Below, piece by piece: positions 1 through 9,290 of a stretch of 64,000 bases of DNA (positions within the stretch are counted from its first letter, which is position 1; each line of letters begins with the position of its first letter). The position numbers and the translations under genes were made by a program. Under the pieces are notes generated by a model that saw only the letters and a list, made by a program, of their open reading frames with translations, searched no databases and was not told where the DNA came from. Where the stretch lies: assembly GCF_006346335.1 (NCBI RefSeq), contig NZ_VDMC01000001.1:310001-374000 (forward strand), in the 5' to 3' direction. The DNA is from Aequorivita sinensis (GTDB taxonomy: Bacteria > Bacteroidota > Bacteroidia > Flavobacteriales > Flavobacteriaceae).

Positions 1-52
1 AATAATCTGTATCAGTTATTTAGGACTAGACAGATATTTTGAATACTGAAGG

Positions 53-877
53 TTATTCCTTCCCTTCCTTCAATAAAGAAGTTAGAATTCCACCATCTAT
101 TAAAATATCGCTACCAGTTATAAAGTTTGCTTTGTCACTGATAAGGAATTTTACAACCTCAGCAATATCCTTTGGAGTTCCTGTTTTTCCAAGTGGTGTT
201 AGCTCTATCATTTTATTAATTCTGTCTGCATGTTCTTCCGCTGCTTTAAGTCCCATAGGAGTCATAATCACTCCTGGCGATACTGAGACAATTCGCGCAC
301 CTTTTTGACCTATTCTAAAAGCATTCTCTTTAAGAAGTAGCAATACCCCTCGCTTGGCGAAATTATACATCATATCGGCATCGTCATTTACGAATTTTGC
401 TATTGTAGAAAATGAATCTTCCTTTTGAGGGTTTAATAAAGCAGCATCATACTCCTCATTTGGCGGAATAGTATGCCCCATAATAGATGAAAACAATACT
501 AACACTGAATTTTTAGTCGCTATTTTATAGAATTCGTCTATAACAATATCTGTTCCCACTAAATCTATATTGAATACATTTTTAGGCTTTTGTCCGCTAC
601 CGCTAACTCCTGCTGTATGGATTATTCCACCAAAATCTCCCTGATTAAGAGAGAACTTCATCAACTTTACAACATCATCTTTTTTAGTAATATCACAAGC
701 TATCCCCACCGCATCATAACCTTCTTTTGTGAGGCTCTTTACTGCTTCATCAACAGCATCATTGGAATAATCGGTAATTACTAATTTATGGTCTTTCAAT
801 ACTTTCGCACAAGCAGTTCCAATCCCTCCTGCACCACCAGTAATTACTATTGTTTTTTTCTTATTTATAGCTTCCAT
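53..877 (-). CDS. SDR family NAD(P)-dependent oxidoreductase
   Basis: A 274-residue classical short-chain dehydrogenase/reductase. The Rossmann cofactor motif TGGAGGIG lies at residues 13-20, the catalytic serine is in the SSIMG segment near residue 131, and the YxxxK pair reads YNFAK at 171-175. The C-terminal part has the usual SPGVIMTPM and TGSDILIDGG segments. An insertion of about 20 residues between the Ser and Tyr (residues 138-165) is longer than in typical family members. The enzyme is probably cytosolic and reduces a carbonyl or oxidises an alcohol with NAD(P). The substrate cannot be read from the sequence. It stands alone, convergent with nothing visible at the left edge. The fold is certain; the specific role is unknown. 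Confidence 0.85.
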   Translation of the reverse strand: MEAINKKKTIVITGGAGGIGTACAKVLKDHKLVITDYSNDAVDEAVKSLTKEGYDAVGIACDITKKDDVVKLMKFSLNQGDFGGIIHTAGVSGSGQKPKNVFNIDLVGTDIVIDEFYKIATKNSVLVLFSSIMGHTIPPNEEYDAALLNPQKEDSFSTIAKFVNDDADMMYNFAKRGVLLLLKENAFRIGQKGARIVSVSPGVIMTPMGLKAAEEHADRINKMIELTPLGKTGTPKDIAEVVKFLISDKANFITGSDILIDGGILTSLLKEGKE

Positions 878-905
878 ATATCTAAAATTAAATATTCAAC
901 AAACT

Positions 906-913
906 CAAAGTTA
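906..913 (-). promoter_or_regulatory. Candidate Bacteroidota -7 box for the SDR gene
   Basis: On the minus strand this reads TAACTTTG, matching the TAnnTTTG consensus of the Bacteroidota primary sigma factor, about 29 bp upstream of the SDR start codon. I do not see a well-placed TTG -33 box, so the call is tentative. Confidence 0.35.
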
Positions 914-974
914 CCACTTATCACTTTGCTTTGAAATGATATAAATCACTAAGCAACAACTGAAAATTGGCTTT

Positions 975-2993
975 CTATCGTGGATAAATTACTACTTTAC
1001 TTAAATCTGGGAAATGTCTTTCTAACTTAGCAGGTAATCTATCTAATTGCCCAAAGTGTGAAACGTATCCTCTTCTAGCAGAGACTAAGATTATAAAATC
1101 TGTAGAATTAACCTGTTCTAACAACTTACGGAAATCTTCCCATTTACTAAATGGATGAAAATTTAAAGCTAAGTTAATCTTATTGCGTTTTGCGAAGTTT
1201 AAAATCTCTTGATGTGTATCTTCAGTACAATTTAGATTAATTGGAATAGAGAGTTCAACCGAAAGTTTAATTAATTTGTTAACCCAAGATTCAAAACCTT
1301 CTTCAAATTCAGCATTTGGAGGCACTACCACAAATAATCTTTTGTGATCCACCATAGGCACAGCAAACTGACATATAAATAGCGTCTTTTCAGTGTTTTC
1401 TAATATACTTTCAACTTTATCTCCAATCAAAATATCTAAAAACCCTGTTTTCTGAGGCCAACCTAATAAAATAAGATCGGCGGTAATTTCTTTAGCGGTT
1501 CTCGATATTCCACTAGCAGCATTGTGATCGATAGTAGCATTAATTGTAACATTTGTTTCTGAAGCGGTAGTTTCTGCGATAAACTTTTCAAGTCCTTGTT
1601 TAGCTTTTACTATTTTAATTTCGGCTTCTGTAGTATTTGGAACTACAGTTAACAATGAGAGTGGATGCGTAGATTTTTTATCCTTTATTAAAACAGCAAA
1701 CTCTAAAATCTTATCAATATTAGTCATATTGGCGATAGGTATTAGAATCTGTTCACTATTTGTTGCAGAAATAGCAGAGACTTCATCATCTCCATCGCGA
1801 ATAATCATTTTTGCAGCGCTTTCAGTTGCGAAGGAAGCAACTATACATGTTATTAATATTAGGAGTACGGTGCCGTTAAGAATATTTGAATCAAGAATTC
1901 CGGCATTATACCCAACTAAAATCACAGCTAGAGTAGCGGCAGCATGAGCACTACTTAATCCGAAAATCAGTTTTCGTTGTCCTTTTGAAAATTTAAAAAT
2001 AAGCTGTGTGAAAAAAGCTGCAATCCACTTTCCAGTAATAGCAACTACAGTTAAGGTTGCAGCAATAATAAGCGCCATAGGTCCGCTTAAAATCACACTA
2101 ACATCTACTACCATTCCCACGCTAATTAGGAAAAAAGGGATAAAAAGAGAGTTACCAATAAACTCAATGCGGTTCATCAAAGCGGAGGAATTCGGAATAA
2201 GTTTGTTAAGAGCTAATCCCGCTACGAAGGCACCAATAATAGATTCGAGCCCTGCAAGTTCTGCTAAGAAGGCAGAAAAGAAAACAACTGAAAGCACGAA
2301 GATATAATGCGAATGCTTTTCGCTTTCTAAGGTTTTAAAAAACCATTTTGCAATCCTTGGAATAACAAGAAACATAAAAGCTGAAAACAAAATAAGAGAG
2401 ACTCCCAATCTAATCCAGAACTCTTGAGTAAGTCCGCCTGTGTGCGAACCTAAAATTACCGCTAGTAAAATAAGCACAGCAGTATCTGTTAAAATTGTTC
2501 CGCCTACGGTAATGGCAACTGCGATATTTTTAGAAACTCCAAGTTTACTAACAATTGGATAAGTCACTAAAGTATGAGTAGCAAACATACTTGCCGTAAG
2601 CAGACTAGCATTTACATCGAAACCTAAAAGGTAATGACATACTGGAAAGCCAAGCGCAAGTGGAATTGAAAAGGTGAGGAACCCAAAAATTATACTTTTA
2701 TTCTTGGTGGCTTTAAACTCGTTTAAATCCAATTCCAATCCAGCAATAAACATAATATATAAAAGCCCAATAGTTGAAAATACATCTACAAACAGACTAT
2801 CTTCTAATAGATTTAGACCTTCAGGGCCAATAATAATCCCAGATACAATCAAGCCGATAATTCCAGGGATTCTAATTCTGTTTAATACAACAGGTGCTAA
2901 TAAAATAATAAAAAGCACCAATGAAAATATCAATACCGGATTGTGAAGAGGCAGCTGAAAATGTTCAGTAAGCTCGTTGAGAATAGCATCCAT
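975..2993 (-). CDS. CPA2-type cation:proton antiporter with C-terminal USP-like domain
   Basis: A monovalent cation/proton antiporter of the KefB/NapA-like CPA2 family. About 400 N-terminal residues form the exchanger domain with roughly 12 hydrophobic segments. It contains the family's GLIVSGIIIGPEGL segment and an FIAGLELDL segment with acidic residues. The remaining 240 residues are soluble and resemble two universal-stress-protein-like modules, which may bind nucleotide and regulate transport. I chose the ATG at 2993, giving about 672 residues starting MDAILNEL. A TTG ten codons upstream (3023) would add MLLGKQNQHP and has no clear support. It probably works in pH or Na+/K+ homeostasis at the inner membrane. 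The transported ion is not known. Confidence 0.85.
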   Translation of the reverse strand: MDAILNELTEHFQLPLHNPVLIFSLVLFIILLAPVVLNRIRIPGIIGLIVSGIIIGPEGLNLLEDSLFVDVFSTIGLLYIMFIAGLELDLNEFKATKNKSIIFGFLTFSIPLALGFPVCHYLLGFDVNASLLTASMFATHTLVTYPIVSKLGVSKNIAVAITVGGTILTDTAVLILLAVILGSHTGGLTQEFWIRLGVSLILFSAFMFLVIPRIAKWFFKTLESEKHSHYIFVLSVVFFSAFLAELAGLESIIGAFVAGLALNKLIPNSSALMNRIEFIGNSLFIPFFLISVGMVVDVSVILSGPMALIIAATLTVVAITGKWIAAFFTQLIFKFSKGQRKLIFGLSSAHAAATLAVILVGYNAGILDSNILNGTVLLILITCIVASFATESAAKMIIRDGDDEVSAISATNSEQILIPIANMTNIDKILEFAVLIKDKKSTHPLSLLTVVPNTTEAEIKIVKAKQGLEKFIAETTASETNVTINATIDHNAASGISRTAKEITADLILLGWPQKTGFLDILIGDKVESILENTEKTLFICQFAVPMVDHKRLFVVVPPNAEFEEGFESWVNKLIKLSVELSIPINLNCTEDTHQEILNFAKRNKINLALNFHPFSKWEDFRKLLEQVNSTDFIILVSARRGYVSHFGQLDRLPAKLERHFPDLSKVVIYPR

Positions 2994-3195
2994 AGGGTGT
3001 TGGTTTTGTTTTCCTAAAAGCAATCTCTAATTTTCTAAATCAGCATTATTCGCTCCTAAGGTATCTCGTAAAAATAATAAATATACTTTGTGAAAGGCAA
3101 TTGTTATGTTACTATTCAACATTGTTATGCAGTTATATTTAAATTAAGTAGTTACTTATTGTCTTATTGAATTCAAACCCTAACAATAAAAGGCA

Positions 3196-3203
3196 TAAAT
3201 TTG
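3196..3203 (+). promoter_or_regulatory. Candidate -7 box for the MscS gene
   Basis: TAAATTTG matches TAnnTTTG and lies 55 bp upstream of the mscS start, in the 265-bp divergent region between antiporter and channel. The nearest upstream TTG (3167-3169) is 26 bp away, longer than the usual 17-23 bp spacing, so this is a weak call. I see nothing else recognisable in the divergent region. Confidence 0.3.
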
Positions 3204-3258
3204 TTATCTGCATATTTCACACAACGTATTTGTAATAAATTGAAAATATAGAATTGTT

Positions 3259-4365
3259 ATGACTGAATTTTTTGAAGCCAATAAAATCCAACTTATCTAC
3301 GCGGTTATAGTTATTATCGGTGTTTTTATATTGCGTTTCTTAACAGGAATTCTTCATAAACGAGTAATCATCGCCGAGCAGAAAAGATTTCCAGGAATGA
3401 AGTCTAATGCTATAAATCTAATTAAAAGGATTTTAAATTCACTTTGGTTGGTATTGGGTTTTATGGCTTTAATTTTCTTGTTTTTTGGGGAAGCTTACAA
3501 AAAACTTCAAGACGATTTTAGAATAGTTATTTACATAGGAATTGTAGCCGTTATTACCATTGTTGCTGCCTCATCTGTAAACCTATGGTTTAGACGAGCT
3601 ATAGAACGAAAAACTATCGAAAATGAAGACCCGACGGCATTCAAGTTCCTACGTTATGTGGTAGTTTTTTCCGTTTATATACTTGGTTTATTAATTGCTT
3701 TATTAGCGTTTCCTTCCTTAAAAGGTGTTGCACAAACTGCTCTGGGTGGTGCTGGTGTTATTGCTTTAATTGCAGGTGTAGCCTCGCAAGAAGCTTTGGC
3801 AAACCTTGTAGGTGGAGTTTTTATTATTTCGTTTAAACCGTTTAGAATTGGCGATATAATAAAAATCACCGATTCTATGGTTGGTACCGTTACCGATATT
3901 ACATTAAGGCACACTGTACTTCGAAACTTCGAAAACAAAATGATTGTTATTCCGAATGCAATCATAAATAAAGAAAAAATTATCAATTATGATATCGGCG
4001 ATCTTAAAATCTGTGAACGTATAGAGTTTGAAATATCCTATGAAAGCGACCTAGATTTAGCTAAGAAGATTATGCAAGAGGTATGTGAATCACATCCATT
4101 AATTCTAGACAACAGGTCGGAAATAGATGTTTTGGACGGAAAACCTATTGTACGTACTGCATTAGTTTCTATTAACGCTTCTACCTTGTCTGTTCGAGCT
4201 TGGTGCTGGGCTAGAAATTATAGTGACTCCTTTAATTTAAGATGTGACATTCTAGAACAAGTAAAAAAACGTTTCGATGTTGAAGGGATAGACCTAGCCT
4301 ATCCACATACCACCGTTGTTTTTAAAGATGAAGAATTGTTTAAAAACAAAAAACCGGAGAGCTAA
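3259..4365 (+). CDS. Small-conductance mechanosensitive channel (MscS family)
   Basis: A 368-residue inner-membrane channel of the MscS family, which opens on membrane tension to release solutes during hypo-osmotic shock. Four or five hydrophobic segments fill residues 10-180. The Gly/Ala-rich pore helix reads GGAGVIALIAGVAS at about 165-180. It is followed by the conserved beta-domain FKPFRIGDIIKI and VVIPNAIINKEKIIN-type segments (here IVIPNA). The C-terminal alpha/beta vestibule is complete. It is transcribed divergently from the cation antiporter and 53 bp ahead of the YeiH-like transporter, so the two transporters may be cotranscribed. Family assignment is secure. Confidence 0.92.
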   Translation: MTEFFEANKIQLIYAVIVIIGVFILRFLTGILHKRVIIAEQKRFPGMKSNAINLIKRILNSLWLVLGFMALIFLFFGEAYKKLQDDFRIVIYIGIVAVITIVAASSVNLWFRRAIERKTIENEDPTAFKFLRYVVVFSVYILGLLIALLAFPSLKGVAQTALGGAGVIALIAGVASQEALANLVGGVFIISFKPFRIGDIIKITDSMVGTVTDITLRHTVLRNFENKMIVIPNAIINKEKIINYDIGDLKICERIEFEISYESDLDLAKKIMQEVCESHPLILDNRSEIDVLDGKPIVRTALVSINASTLSVRAWCWARNYSDSFNLRCDILEQVKKRFDVEGIDLAYPHTTVVFKDEELFKNKKPES

Positions 4366-4418
4366 TACTTCAATTTTCATACTTCAGAAACTTAAATGTA
4401 AATTTCATTTTACCTGTA

Positions 4419-5360
4419 ATGGAAAAAGATAATAACGAATCAAAGACTATTGTAAAAGTTGCTTTTATAATTATCATGGTGCTGTGTATTTCAGGATATG
4501 TAAGCAGTCCATTAGCTTTGGTTGGAGGATTTCTATTCTCTTACTTTTTAGGCCATCCATTTTTAACATTAAACAGCAAAGCAGTTAACTGGCTTTTAAA
4601 AATTGCCGTAGTCGGATTAGGGTTTGGAATGAATCTTAAGGAAACTTTAGCTGCCGGAAAGGACGGTTTTTTATTGACTGTTTTCTCTATCATCGCCACT
4701 TTATTTGCAGGCTATTTAGTGGGGAAACTCTTAAAAATGAATCGTAAAACTAGTCACTTAATTAGTTCAGGTACGGCAATATGTGGTGGAAGTGCAATTG
4801 CTGCGGTTTCACCTGTAATAAATGCTTCAGAAAAAGACATCTCTATTTCATTGGGAGTGATTTTCTTATTAAACTCTATTGCTTTAATCGTTTTTCCTCC
4901 TTTAGGACATTTGCTTGGCCTTAGCCAGCATCAATTCGGACTTTGGTGCGCTATTGCTATACACGATACAAGCTCTGTTGTAGGAGCTGCTTATGCTTTT
5001 GGGGATGAAGCCTTAAAAGTGGCTACAACAGTAAAACTTGCTAGAGCCCTTTGGATTATTCCGCTGGCATTACTATCGGTTTATTTGTTCAAAGGAAAAG
5101 GGAAGAGCGTAAAAATTCCTTATTTTATCTTCTTATTCGTCTTGGCTATTATCTTGAATAGTTATTTACCAATACCGGAAACAATTACTACTAGCATCAC
5201 AAGTATTTCTAAATCACTATTAGTACTTACCTTGTTCTTAATTGGGGCTGGACTTTCTATAGATAAAATCAAGTCTGCTGGATGGAAGCCCATGATACTA
5301 GGCTTTACCTTATGGGTTTTTATTTCGGTTAGTGCTTTATTAGCAATCCTTAGTTTGTAA
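4419..5360 (+). CDS. YeiH/UPF0324 family putative sulfate exporter
   Basis: A 313-residue polytopic membrane protein of the YeiH (UPF0324, PF03601) family with about nine or ten hydrophobic segments. Family-typical segments are visible: LIGAGLSIDKIKSAGWKP near the C terminus, and in the middle SSGTAICGGSAIAAVSP and AIHDTSSVVGAA. Family members are annotated as putative sulfate/sulfonate exporters, but the substrate is experimentally poorly defined. The gene follows the MscS gene on the same strand after 53 bp. Membrane family is certain, transport specificity is inference. Confidence 0.85.
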   Translation: MEKDNNESKTIVKVAFIIIMVLCISGYVSSPLALVGGFLFSYFLGHPFLTLNSKAVNWLLKIAVVGLGFGMNLKETLAAGKDGFLLTVFSIIATLFAGYLVGKLLKMNRKTSHLISSGTAICGGSAIAAVSPVINASEKDISISLGVIFLLNSIALIVFPPLGHLLGLSQHQFGLWCAIAIHDTSSVVGAAYAFGDEALKVATTVKLARALWIIPLALLSVYLFKGKGKSVKIPYFIFLFVLAIILNSYLPIPETITTSITSISKSLLVLTLFLIGAGLSIDKIKSAGWKPMILGFTLWVFISVSALLAILSL

Positions 5361-5389
5361 CCTCAACATCAAAAAGTTTTATAAATAGA

Positions 5390-5430
5390 CTCTGCGCCTT
5401 TGCAATTAATTAAATCGCAAAGACGCAGAG
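5390..5430. repeat. Near-perfect inverted repeat of the GCAAAGACGCAGAG type
   Basis: Arms CTCTGCGCCTTTGC (5390-5403) and GCAAAGACGCAGAG (5417-5430) pair over 14 bp with one mismatch around a 13-nt AT-rich loop. It lies between the convergent yeiH-like and pntB genes. No U-tract follows on either strand, so it is not a standard terminator. Sequences built from CGCAAAGACGC/CTCTGCG words recur in intergenic regions of many Bacteroidota genomes, so this is probably one copy of a dispersed repeat. Confidence 0.6.
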
Positions 5431-5455
5431 AATTATGTTTAATTAATATGTAGTA

Positions 5456-6844
5456 TTAAATTAACTTAAGCTGATTTATTATCTCTTGTAAAGAAACCTT
5501 CGCATCGCCAAAGAGAATACTACAATTGTCAAGTCCAAATAAATCGTTTTGAACTCCTGCATAACCTTTCCCCATGCTTCGTTTCATAACCACAACTTGC
5601 TTACTTTCATGAGCTCGTATAATTGGCATTCCGTAAACGGGGCTATCTGGATTATTTTCGGCAGCTGGGTTTACAACATCGTTAGCTCCAATAACTAAAA
5701 CCATATCGTATTGCGACATATTTTCGTTACCCTCATCCATTTCTTTTAAACGAGAATACTCAACATTTGCTTCTGCTAGTAAAACATTCATATGCCCTGG
5801 CATTCTACCTGCTACTGGGTGAATAATATAATCTACTTCACAATTTCTTTTTTCTAACATCTGTTGCAGTTGCCCGCAGGTGTGTTGAGCTTGAGCAACA
5901 GCCAAACCATAACCCGGAACGATTGCTACTCTTTGAGCAAACGAAAGTGCCAATGCCGTTTCTGAAACACTTATATCTTTAAATTCCTGCTCTTCTTCTG
6001 CAGCTCCTCCTTTGCTCTTTTTAAAAGTCCCAGCAAGCACTTTCATTAAAGAGCGGTTCATCGCCTTACACATTAACAATGTAAGTAAAATCCCTGCAGC
6101 TCCAACAAAAATACCACCTGCAATCATCACTTTATTGCCGTAAACAAATCCGGCGAAAGCTGTTGCAATACCCGTAATACTATTTAAAAGTGATATAACT
6201 ACCGGCATATCTGCACCGCCAATTGGCAAAACGAAAAGCACACCATAAACCATTGCAATAACAGCTAAGATGTACATAAACACAGTAAATTCAACAGGGA
6301 TAAATCCGATAAAATAAAGCACTGGAAGCAAGAACATTAATAGTAAAAGAAATCTTGCTGAAAATATTACCAACTTAGTACGTCTGTCTTTTACTTTACC
6401 TGCCAGTTTACGCTCGGCAATAATACTACCAGTAAGAGCCACAGCCCCTGTAATTAACCCTGAAATAAGAAGGATTTTATTTCCTAATATAGCTGTTGCA
6501 GCATCCATTTGGTTGGCTTCCACTAAACCTAGTAACATAGCACACCCACCCCCAGTAGCATTAAACAGCGATACTAATTGCGGCATACCTGTCATTTCAA
6601 CTTTATCTGAAAGTCTTTTACCTACTACAGTTCCGACAGCAATAGCTAAAAACAATATTATTAGGTTAGTATATGGAACAGTTTCTGTAACAGCCGAAAT
6701 AAATGTTATTACCACGGCTAGGGTCATCCCCGAGGCAGCTATAAGGTTACCGGTTTTTGCATTTTTAGGAGAACTCATAAATTTTAATCCACCTAAGAAG
6801 GAAAGAGTTGCTAATAAATAACCTATTTCAATGATTGCTTGCAT
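5456..6844 (-). CDS. pntB: NAD(P) transhydrogenase subunit beta
   Basis: The 462-residue beta subunit of proton-translocating transhydrogenase. It couples proton flow across the inner membrane to hydride transfer between NADH and NADP+, supplying NADPH. The N-terminal part (about 1-270) has eight or nine membrane helices including the conserved ATGGGCAML and PIGGADMPVVISLLNS segments. The C-terminal NADP-binding domain shows IVPGYGLAVAQAQH, PVAGRMPGHMNVLLAEA and VIGANDVVNPAA, ending with KRSMGKGYAGVQN. It is the last gene of the pntA1-pntA2-pntB operon, 65 bp after the middle gene. Length and all motifs fit, so the call is firm. Confidence 0.96.
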   Translation of the reverse strand: MQAIIEIGYLLATLSFLGGLKFMSSPKNAKTGNLIAASGMTLAVVITFISAVTETVPYTNLIILFLAIAVGTVVGKRLSDKVEMTGMPQLVSLFNATGGGCAMLLGLVEANQMDAATAILGNKILLISGLITGAVALTGSIIAERKLAGKVKDRRTKLVIFSARFLLLLMFLLPVLYFIGFIPVEFTVFMYILAVIAMVYGVLFVLPIGGADMPVVISLLNSITGIATAFAGFVYGNKVMIAGGIFVGAAGILLTLLMCKAMNRSLMKVLAGTFKKSKGGAAEEEQEFKDISVSETALALSFAQRVAIVPGYGLAVAQAQHTCGQLQQMLEKRNCEVDYIIHPVAGRMPGHMNVLLAEANVEYSRLKEMDEGNENMSQYDMVLVIGANDVVNPAAENNPDSPVYGMPIIRAHESKQVVVMKRSMGKGYAGVQNDLFGLDNCSILFGDAKVSLQEIINQLKLI

Positions 6845-6909
6845 TGGTTTTATTAAGATTTGGAAATTAGTTGGAAAGAAATCGGATTTAAGGATTAAGA
6901 GTAATCCTT

Positions 6910-7218
6910 CTATTTATTATTTTCTTTTTTAGGACTAAACATTTTAAGCATACGTCCGGTTACAAAGAAGCCCCCAGAAATATTTAGTGTTCCAAGAAAG
7001 ACTGCAATACCTCCTAAAGTGAGATTGAGGTAATCGTCTTCTGGCACGTTTAGCATTACTATAATAGCTCCTACTAAAATAACCCCACTAATAGCATTTG
7101 CACCAGACATAAGTGGGGTGTGTAAAATAGCAGGAACGTTTGAAATTACTTCAATGCCAATAAAGACACAAAAAATAACAAAATAAATTTCTTGAATGTG
7201 TTGGTTGATGAAATCCAT
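6910..7218 (-). CDS. pntA2: NAD(P) transhydrogenase subunit alpha, membrane part
   Basis: A 102-residue protein equal to the C-terminal membrane domain (part of domain II) of E. coli PntA. It has three hydrophobic helices and the conserved NVPAILHTPLMSGANAISG segment. In this organism PntA is split into two genes: the NAD-binding part ends 3 bp upstream of this start, and pntB follows. Split three-gene transhydrogenases are common in bacteria. The protein completes the proton channel with PntB. Confidence 0.93.
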   Translation of the reverse strand: MDFINQHIQEIYFVIFCVFIGIEVISNVPAILHTPLMSGANAISGVILVGAIIVMLNVPEDDYLNLTLGGIAVFLGTLNISGGFFVTGRMLKMFSPKKENNK

Positions 7219-7221
7219 AAT

Positions 7222-8355
7222 TTAGGCTGGTTGGAATTTATTGATGAAATGTGGGTGTGTCCATTCTCCATTGTCCAATATCTTAGAACCTGATAACAAT
7301 GGATCATCTACTGAATTTTCAGCTTTTTGTTTATATTTTAAGAAAGAGAAAAAGTTGTTGGATAGTAACCTAGACGCTGCTGCAGGTATATCGGCAGATA
7401 GATTTGAATTCCCTATAATTGTAACACCGTTATGCTGAATTGTTTCCTTGTTCCTAGAAAGTTCGCAGTTACCTCCTTGCTCTGCTGCAAGATCTACTAT
7501 TACACTTCCAGGCATCATTGCATCTACTGAACGAGTTTCAATTAGTAAAGGTGCTTTTCTCCCAGGAATATTTGCAGTACTAATTACAATATTTGCAGTA
7601 CGAATATGATTGTGGATAAGCTCTTTTTGCTTTTTCTGATATTCTTCACTCTGTTCTACAGCATAACCACCAGCACTAGAGGATTCAGTATAACCTTCAA
7701 CTTCTATAAAAGTTGCACCAAGACTTCGCACTTCTTCTCCTGCAGATTTGCGGACATCAAAAGCTTCTACTACCGCACCTAAACGACGCGCTGTTGCAAT
7801 AGCCTGTAGTCCTGCAACTCCAGCACCCAAAATTAATACTTTAGCAGGAGTAAGTGTTCCCGCTGCTGTAGTAAACATTGGAAAAACTCCATTGTAAATT
7901 TCAGATGATTTTATAACCGCTCTGTAGCCGGCCAATGAAGCCATAGACGAAAGAACGTCCATAGATTGCGCCAAAGTGGTACGAGGCAATAAATCCAAAC
8001 TATAGACGGTTGCTTGGTTATTTTTATAATTTTCAAATTTAGTATCGTAAAATAATGGATTAAAAATACCGATAAAACAAGTATTTTCCTTTATTTCAAC
8101 TTCACTAAAAGTATGGTTGATAGATACAATGGTATCCGACTTTTCGAAAATACTTTCTCGCTTCGCACAAGTTGCTCCAGCTTGTTCGTATTCTTCATCT
8201 TTAATCTGAAGCGAGTCGCCAAGTCCTGACTCAAAAAGAATATTATATTTTAACTCTGCCGTTAGGCGTTTTACTTCTTTAGGCAATAAACAAACCCGAA
8301 TATCATTAGGGGTTTTTAAAATACCTATAGTTTTGGCTTGAGTGTTTTCGCTCAT
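7222..8355 (-). CDS. pntA1: NAD(P) transhydrogenase subunit alpha, NAD(H)-binding part
   Basis: A 377-residue soluble NAD(H)-binding domain I of transhydrogenase, related to alanine dehydrogenase. Visible features are the dinucleotide motif VLILGAGVAGLQAIATARRLGA, cut here to GAGVAG at about residue 175, the RQ-loop type segment around AVEQSEEYQ, and VIVDLAAEQGGNCE. It delivers hydride from NADH to the NADP site of PntB at the cytoplasmic face. The three pnt genes are tightly spaced (3 and 65 bp) and clearly cotranscribed, with a small unknown gene 30 bp upstream. Confidence 0.95.
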   Translation of the reverse strand: MSENTQAKTIGILKTPNDIRVCLLPKEVKRLTAELKYNILFESGLGDSLQIKDEEYEQAGATCAKRESIFEKSDTIVSINHTFSEVEIKENTCFIGIFNPLFYDTKFENYKNNQATVYSLDLLPRTTLAQSMDVLSSMASLAGYRAVIKSSEIYNGVFPMFTTAAGTLTPAKVLILGAGVAGLQAIATARRLGAVVEAFDVRKSAGEEVRSLGATFIEVEGYTESSSAGGYAVEQSEEYQKKQKELIHNHIRTANIVISTANIPGRKAPLLIETRSVDAMMPGSVIVDLAAEQGGNCELSRNKETIQHNGVTIIGNSNLSADIPAAASRLLSNNFFSFLKYKQKAENSVDDPLLSGSKILDNGEWTHPHFINKFQPA

Positions 8356-8385
8356 ATGTGAATTGAGTTTTCGGTTTTAAAAAAA

Positions 8386-8766
8386 TTACTTTAATAAAAC
8401 GCTAAAATACTCTTCTTTTACTTTTCTATAGTTTTCTAAATGTTGCATATAGTTTTTTCTAAATTTTTCGTGTTCAGACACAAAAAACATATCACATTCA
8501 ACATCTTCACACTCAGCAGCTCTAGGTAAACCATCTTGGTACTTTTGAAACTCTATTATTTTTAAATTGTTTACTTCTTTTTCCTTTAAGAATTTCTCTA
8601 GCACAGCTTGTGATTCTTCTTTGGTTGTAAGTTGCGCTTTACCTAGATCTACTAGATTAGTAATTTCTTTCCCAATGTAATTTAAATGATCTAACCAGTT
8701 TTCAAGCTCAACATAATTGTTTTTATAAGCTATTGATTCAGGGGAATCGTGATTGTAAATCTGCAT
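8386..8766 (-). CDS. Conserved-looking hypothetical protein upstream of pnt operon
   Basis: A 126-residue protein that I do not recognise. It is charged, rich in Glu, Lys, Leu and Asn, has no signal peptide or membrane segment, and is predicted largely helical with amphipathic stretches (residues 8-75 and 95-125), so coiled-coil pairing is possible. Three acidic residues flank a Cys-containing middle segment, AAECEDVECDMFF. It ends 30 bp before pntA1 on the same strand, so it may lead the transhydrogenase operon. No function is proposed. Confidence 0.6.
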   Translation of the reverse strand: MQIYNHDSPESIAYKNNYVELENWLDHLNYIGKEITNLVDLGKAQLTTKEESQAVLEKFLKEKEVNNLKIIEFQKYQDGLPRAAECEDVECDMFFVSEHEKFRKNYMQHLENYRKVKEEYFSVLLK

Positions 8767-8858
8767 GATACTCTTTTTTTAAGTTTATTAAAGCACTTAA
8801 TTACAAAAACTCATTTGCAACTAACCACTCTTAAATTATTTAAAGGTCTTGCCTTTTA

Positions 8859-9275
8859 TTATAACAATACGTCTATATCTATTGGTTTTTCTGCTTGTTT
8901 AACACTTGTAATTAGCAATTCTTTTGAACCATTAGGAAATTTCCAAATTACAGAATCGCCTTGCGCATAGCCCATTACAGCTGCACCCATTGGAGCCAAA
9001 ATCGAAATTTTATTTGCTGCTATATCACGTTCGGTAGGAATTACCAACTGAAATTGATTTTCCCAAGTACCAGATTTAACCGTAACTACACTGTTAAAGC
9101 GAATTACATCATCAGGCATTTCATCGTTATCGCAAATACGAGCAACAGTCATTTCTGTGCTCAATTTTTTCAACGATTCTTTTGTGTTTTCGTCTTTATA
9201 ATAGCCGGAAACATTTAATAGACGCTTTAAAAAGACGTATTCCTTTTTTTCTAATATCAAATTTCCATATTTCAT
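8859..9275 (-). CDS. GreA/GreB family (Rnk-like) protein
   Basis: About 138 residues with the C-terminal FKBP-like fold of GreA/GreB/Rnk factors. The middle to end shows RFNSVVTVK, FQLVIPTERD and the hallmark ISILAPMGAAVMGYAQGD. The N-terminal region is short and lacks the long coiled coil of true GreA, so Rnk-like or anti-cleavage activity at the RNA polymerase secondary channel is more likely than classical GreA activity. I chose the ATG at 9275 (MKYGNLILEK), preceded by AAAGGA. A TTG at 9332 would add 19 residues overlapping the gdhA terminator hairpin and is unlikely. Confidence 0.8.
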   Translation of the reverse strand: MKYGNLILEKKEYVFLKRLLNVSGYYKDENTKESLKKLSTEMTVARICDNDEMPDDVIRFNSVVTVKSGTWENQFQLVIPTERDIAANKISILAPMGAAVMGYAQGDSVIWKFPNGSKELLITSVKQAEKPIDIDVLL

Positions 9276-9290
9276 GGTTCCTTTGTCTGT

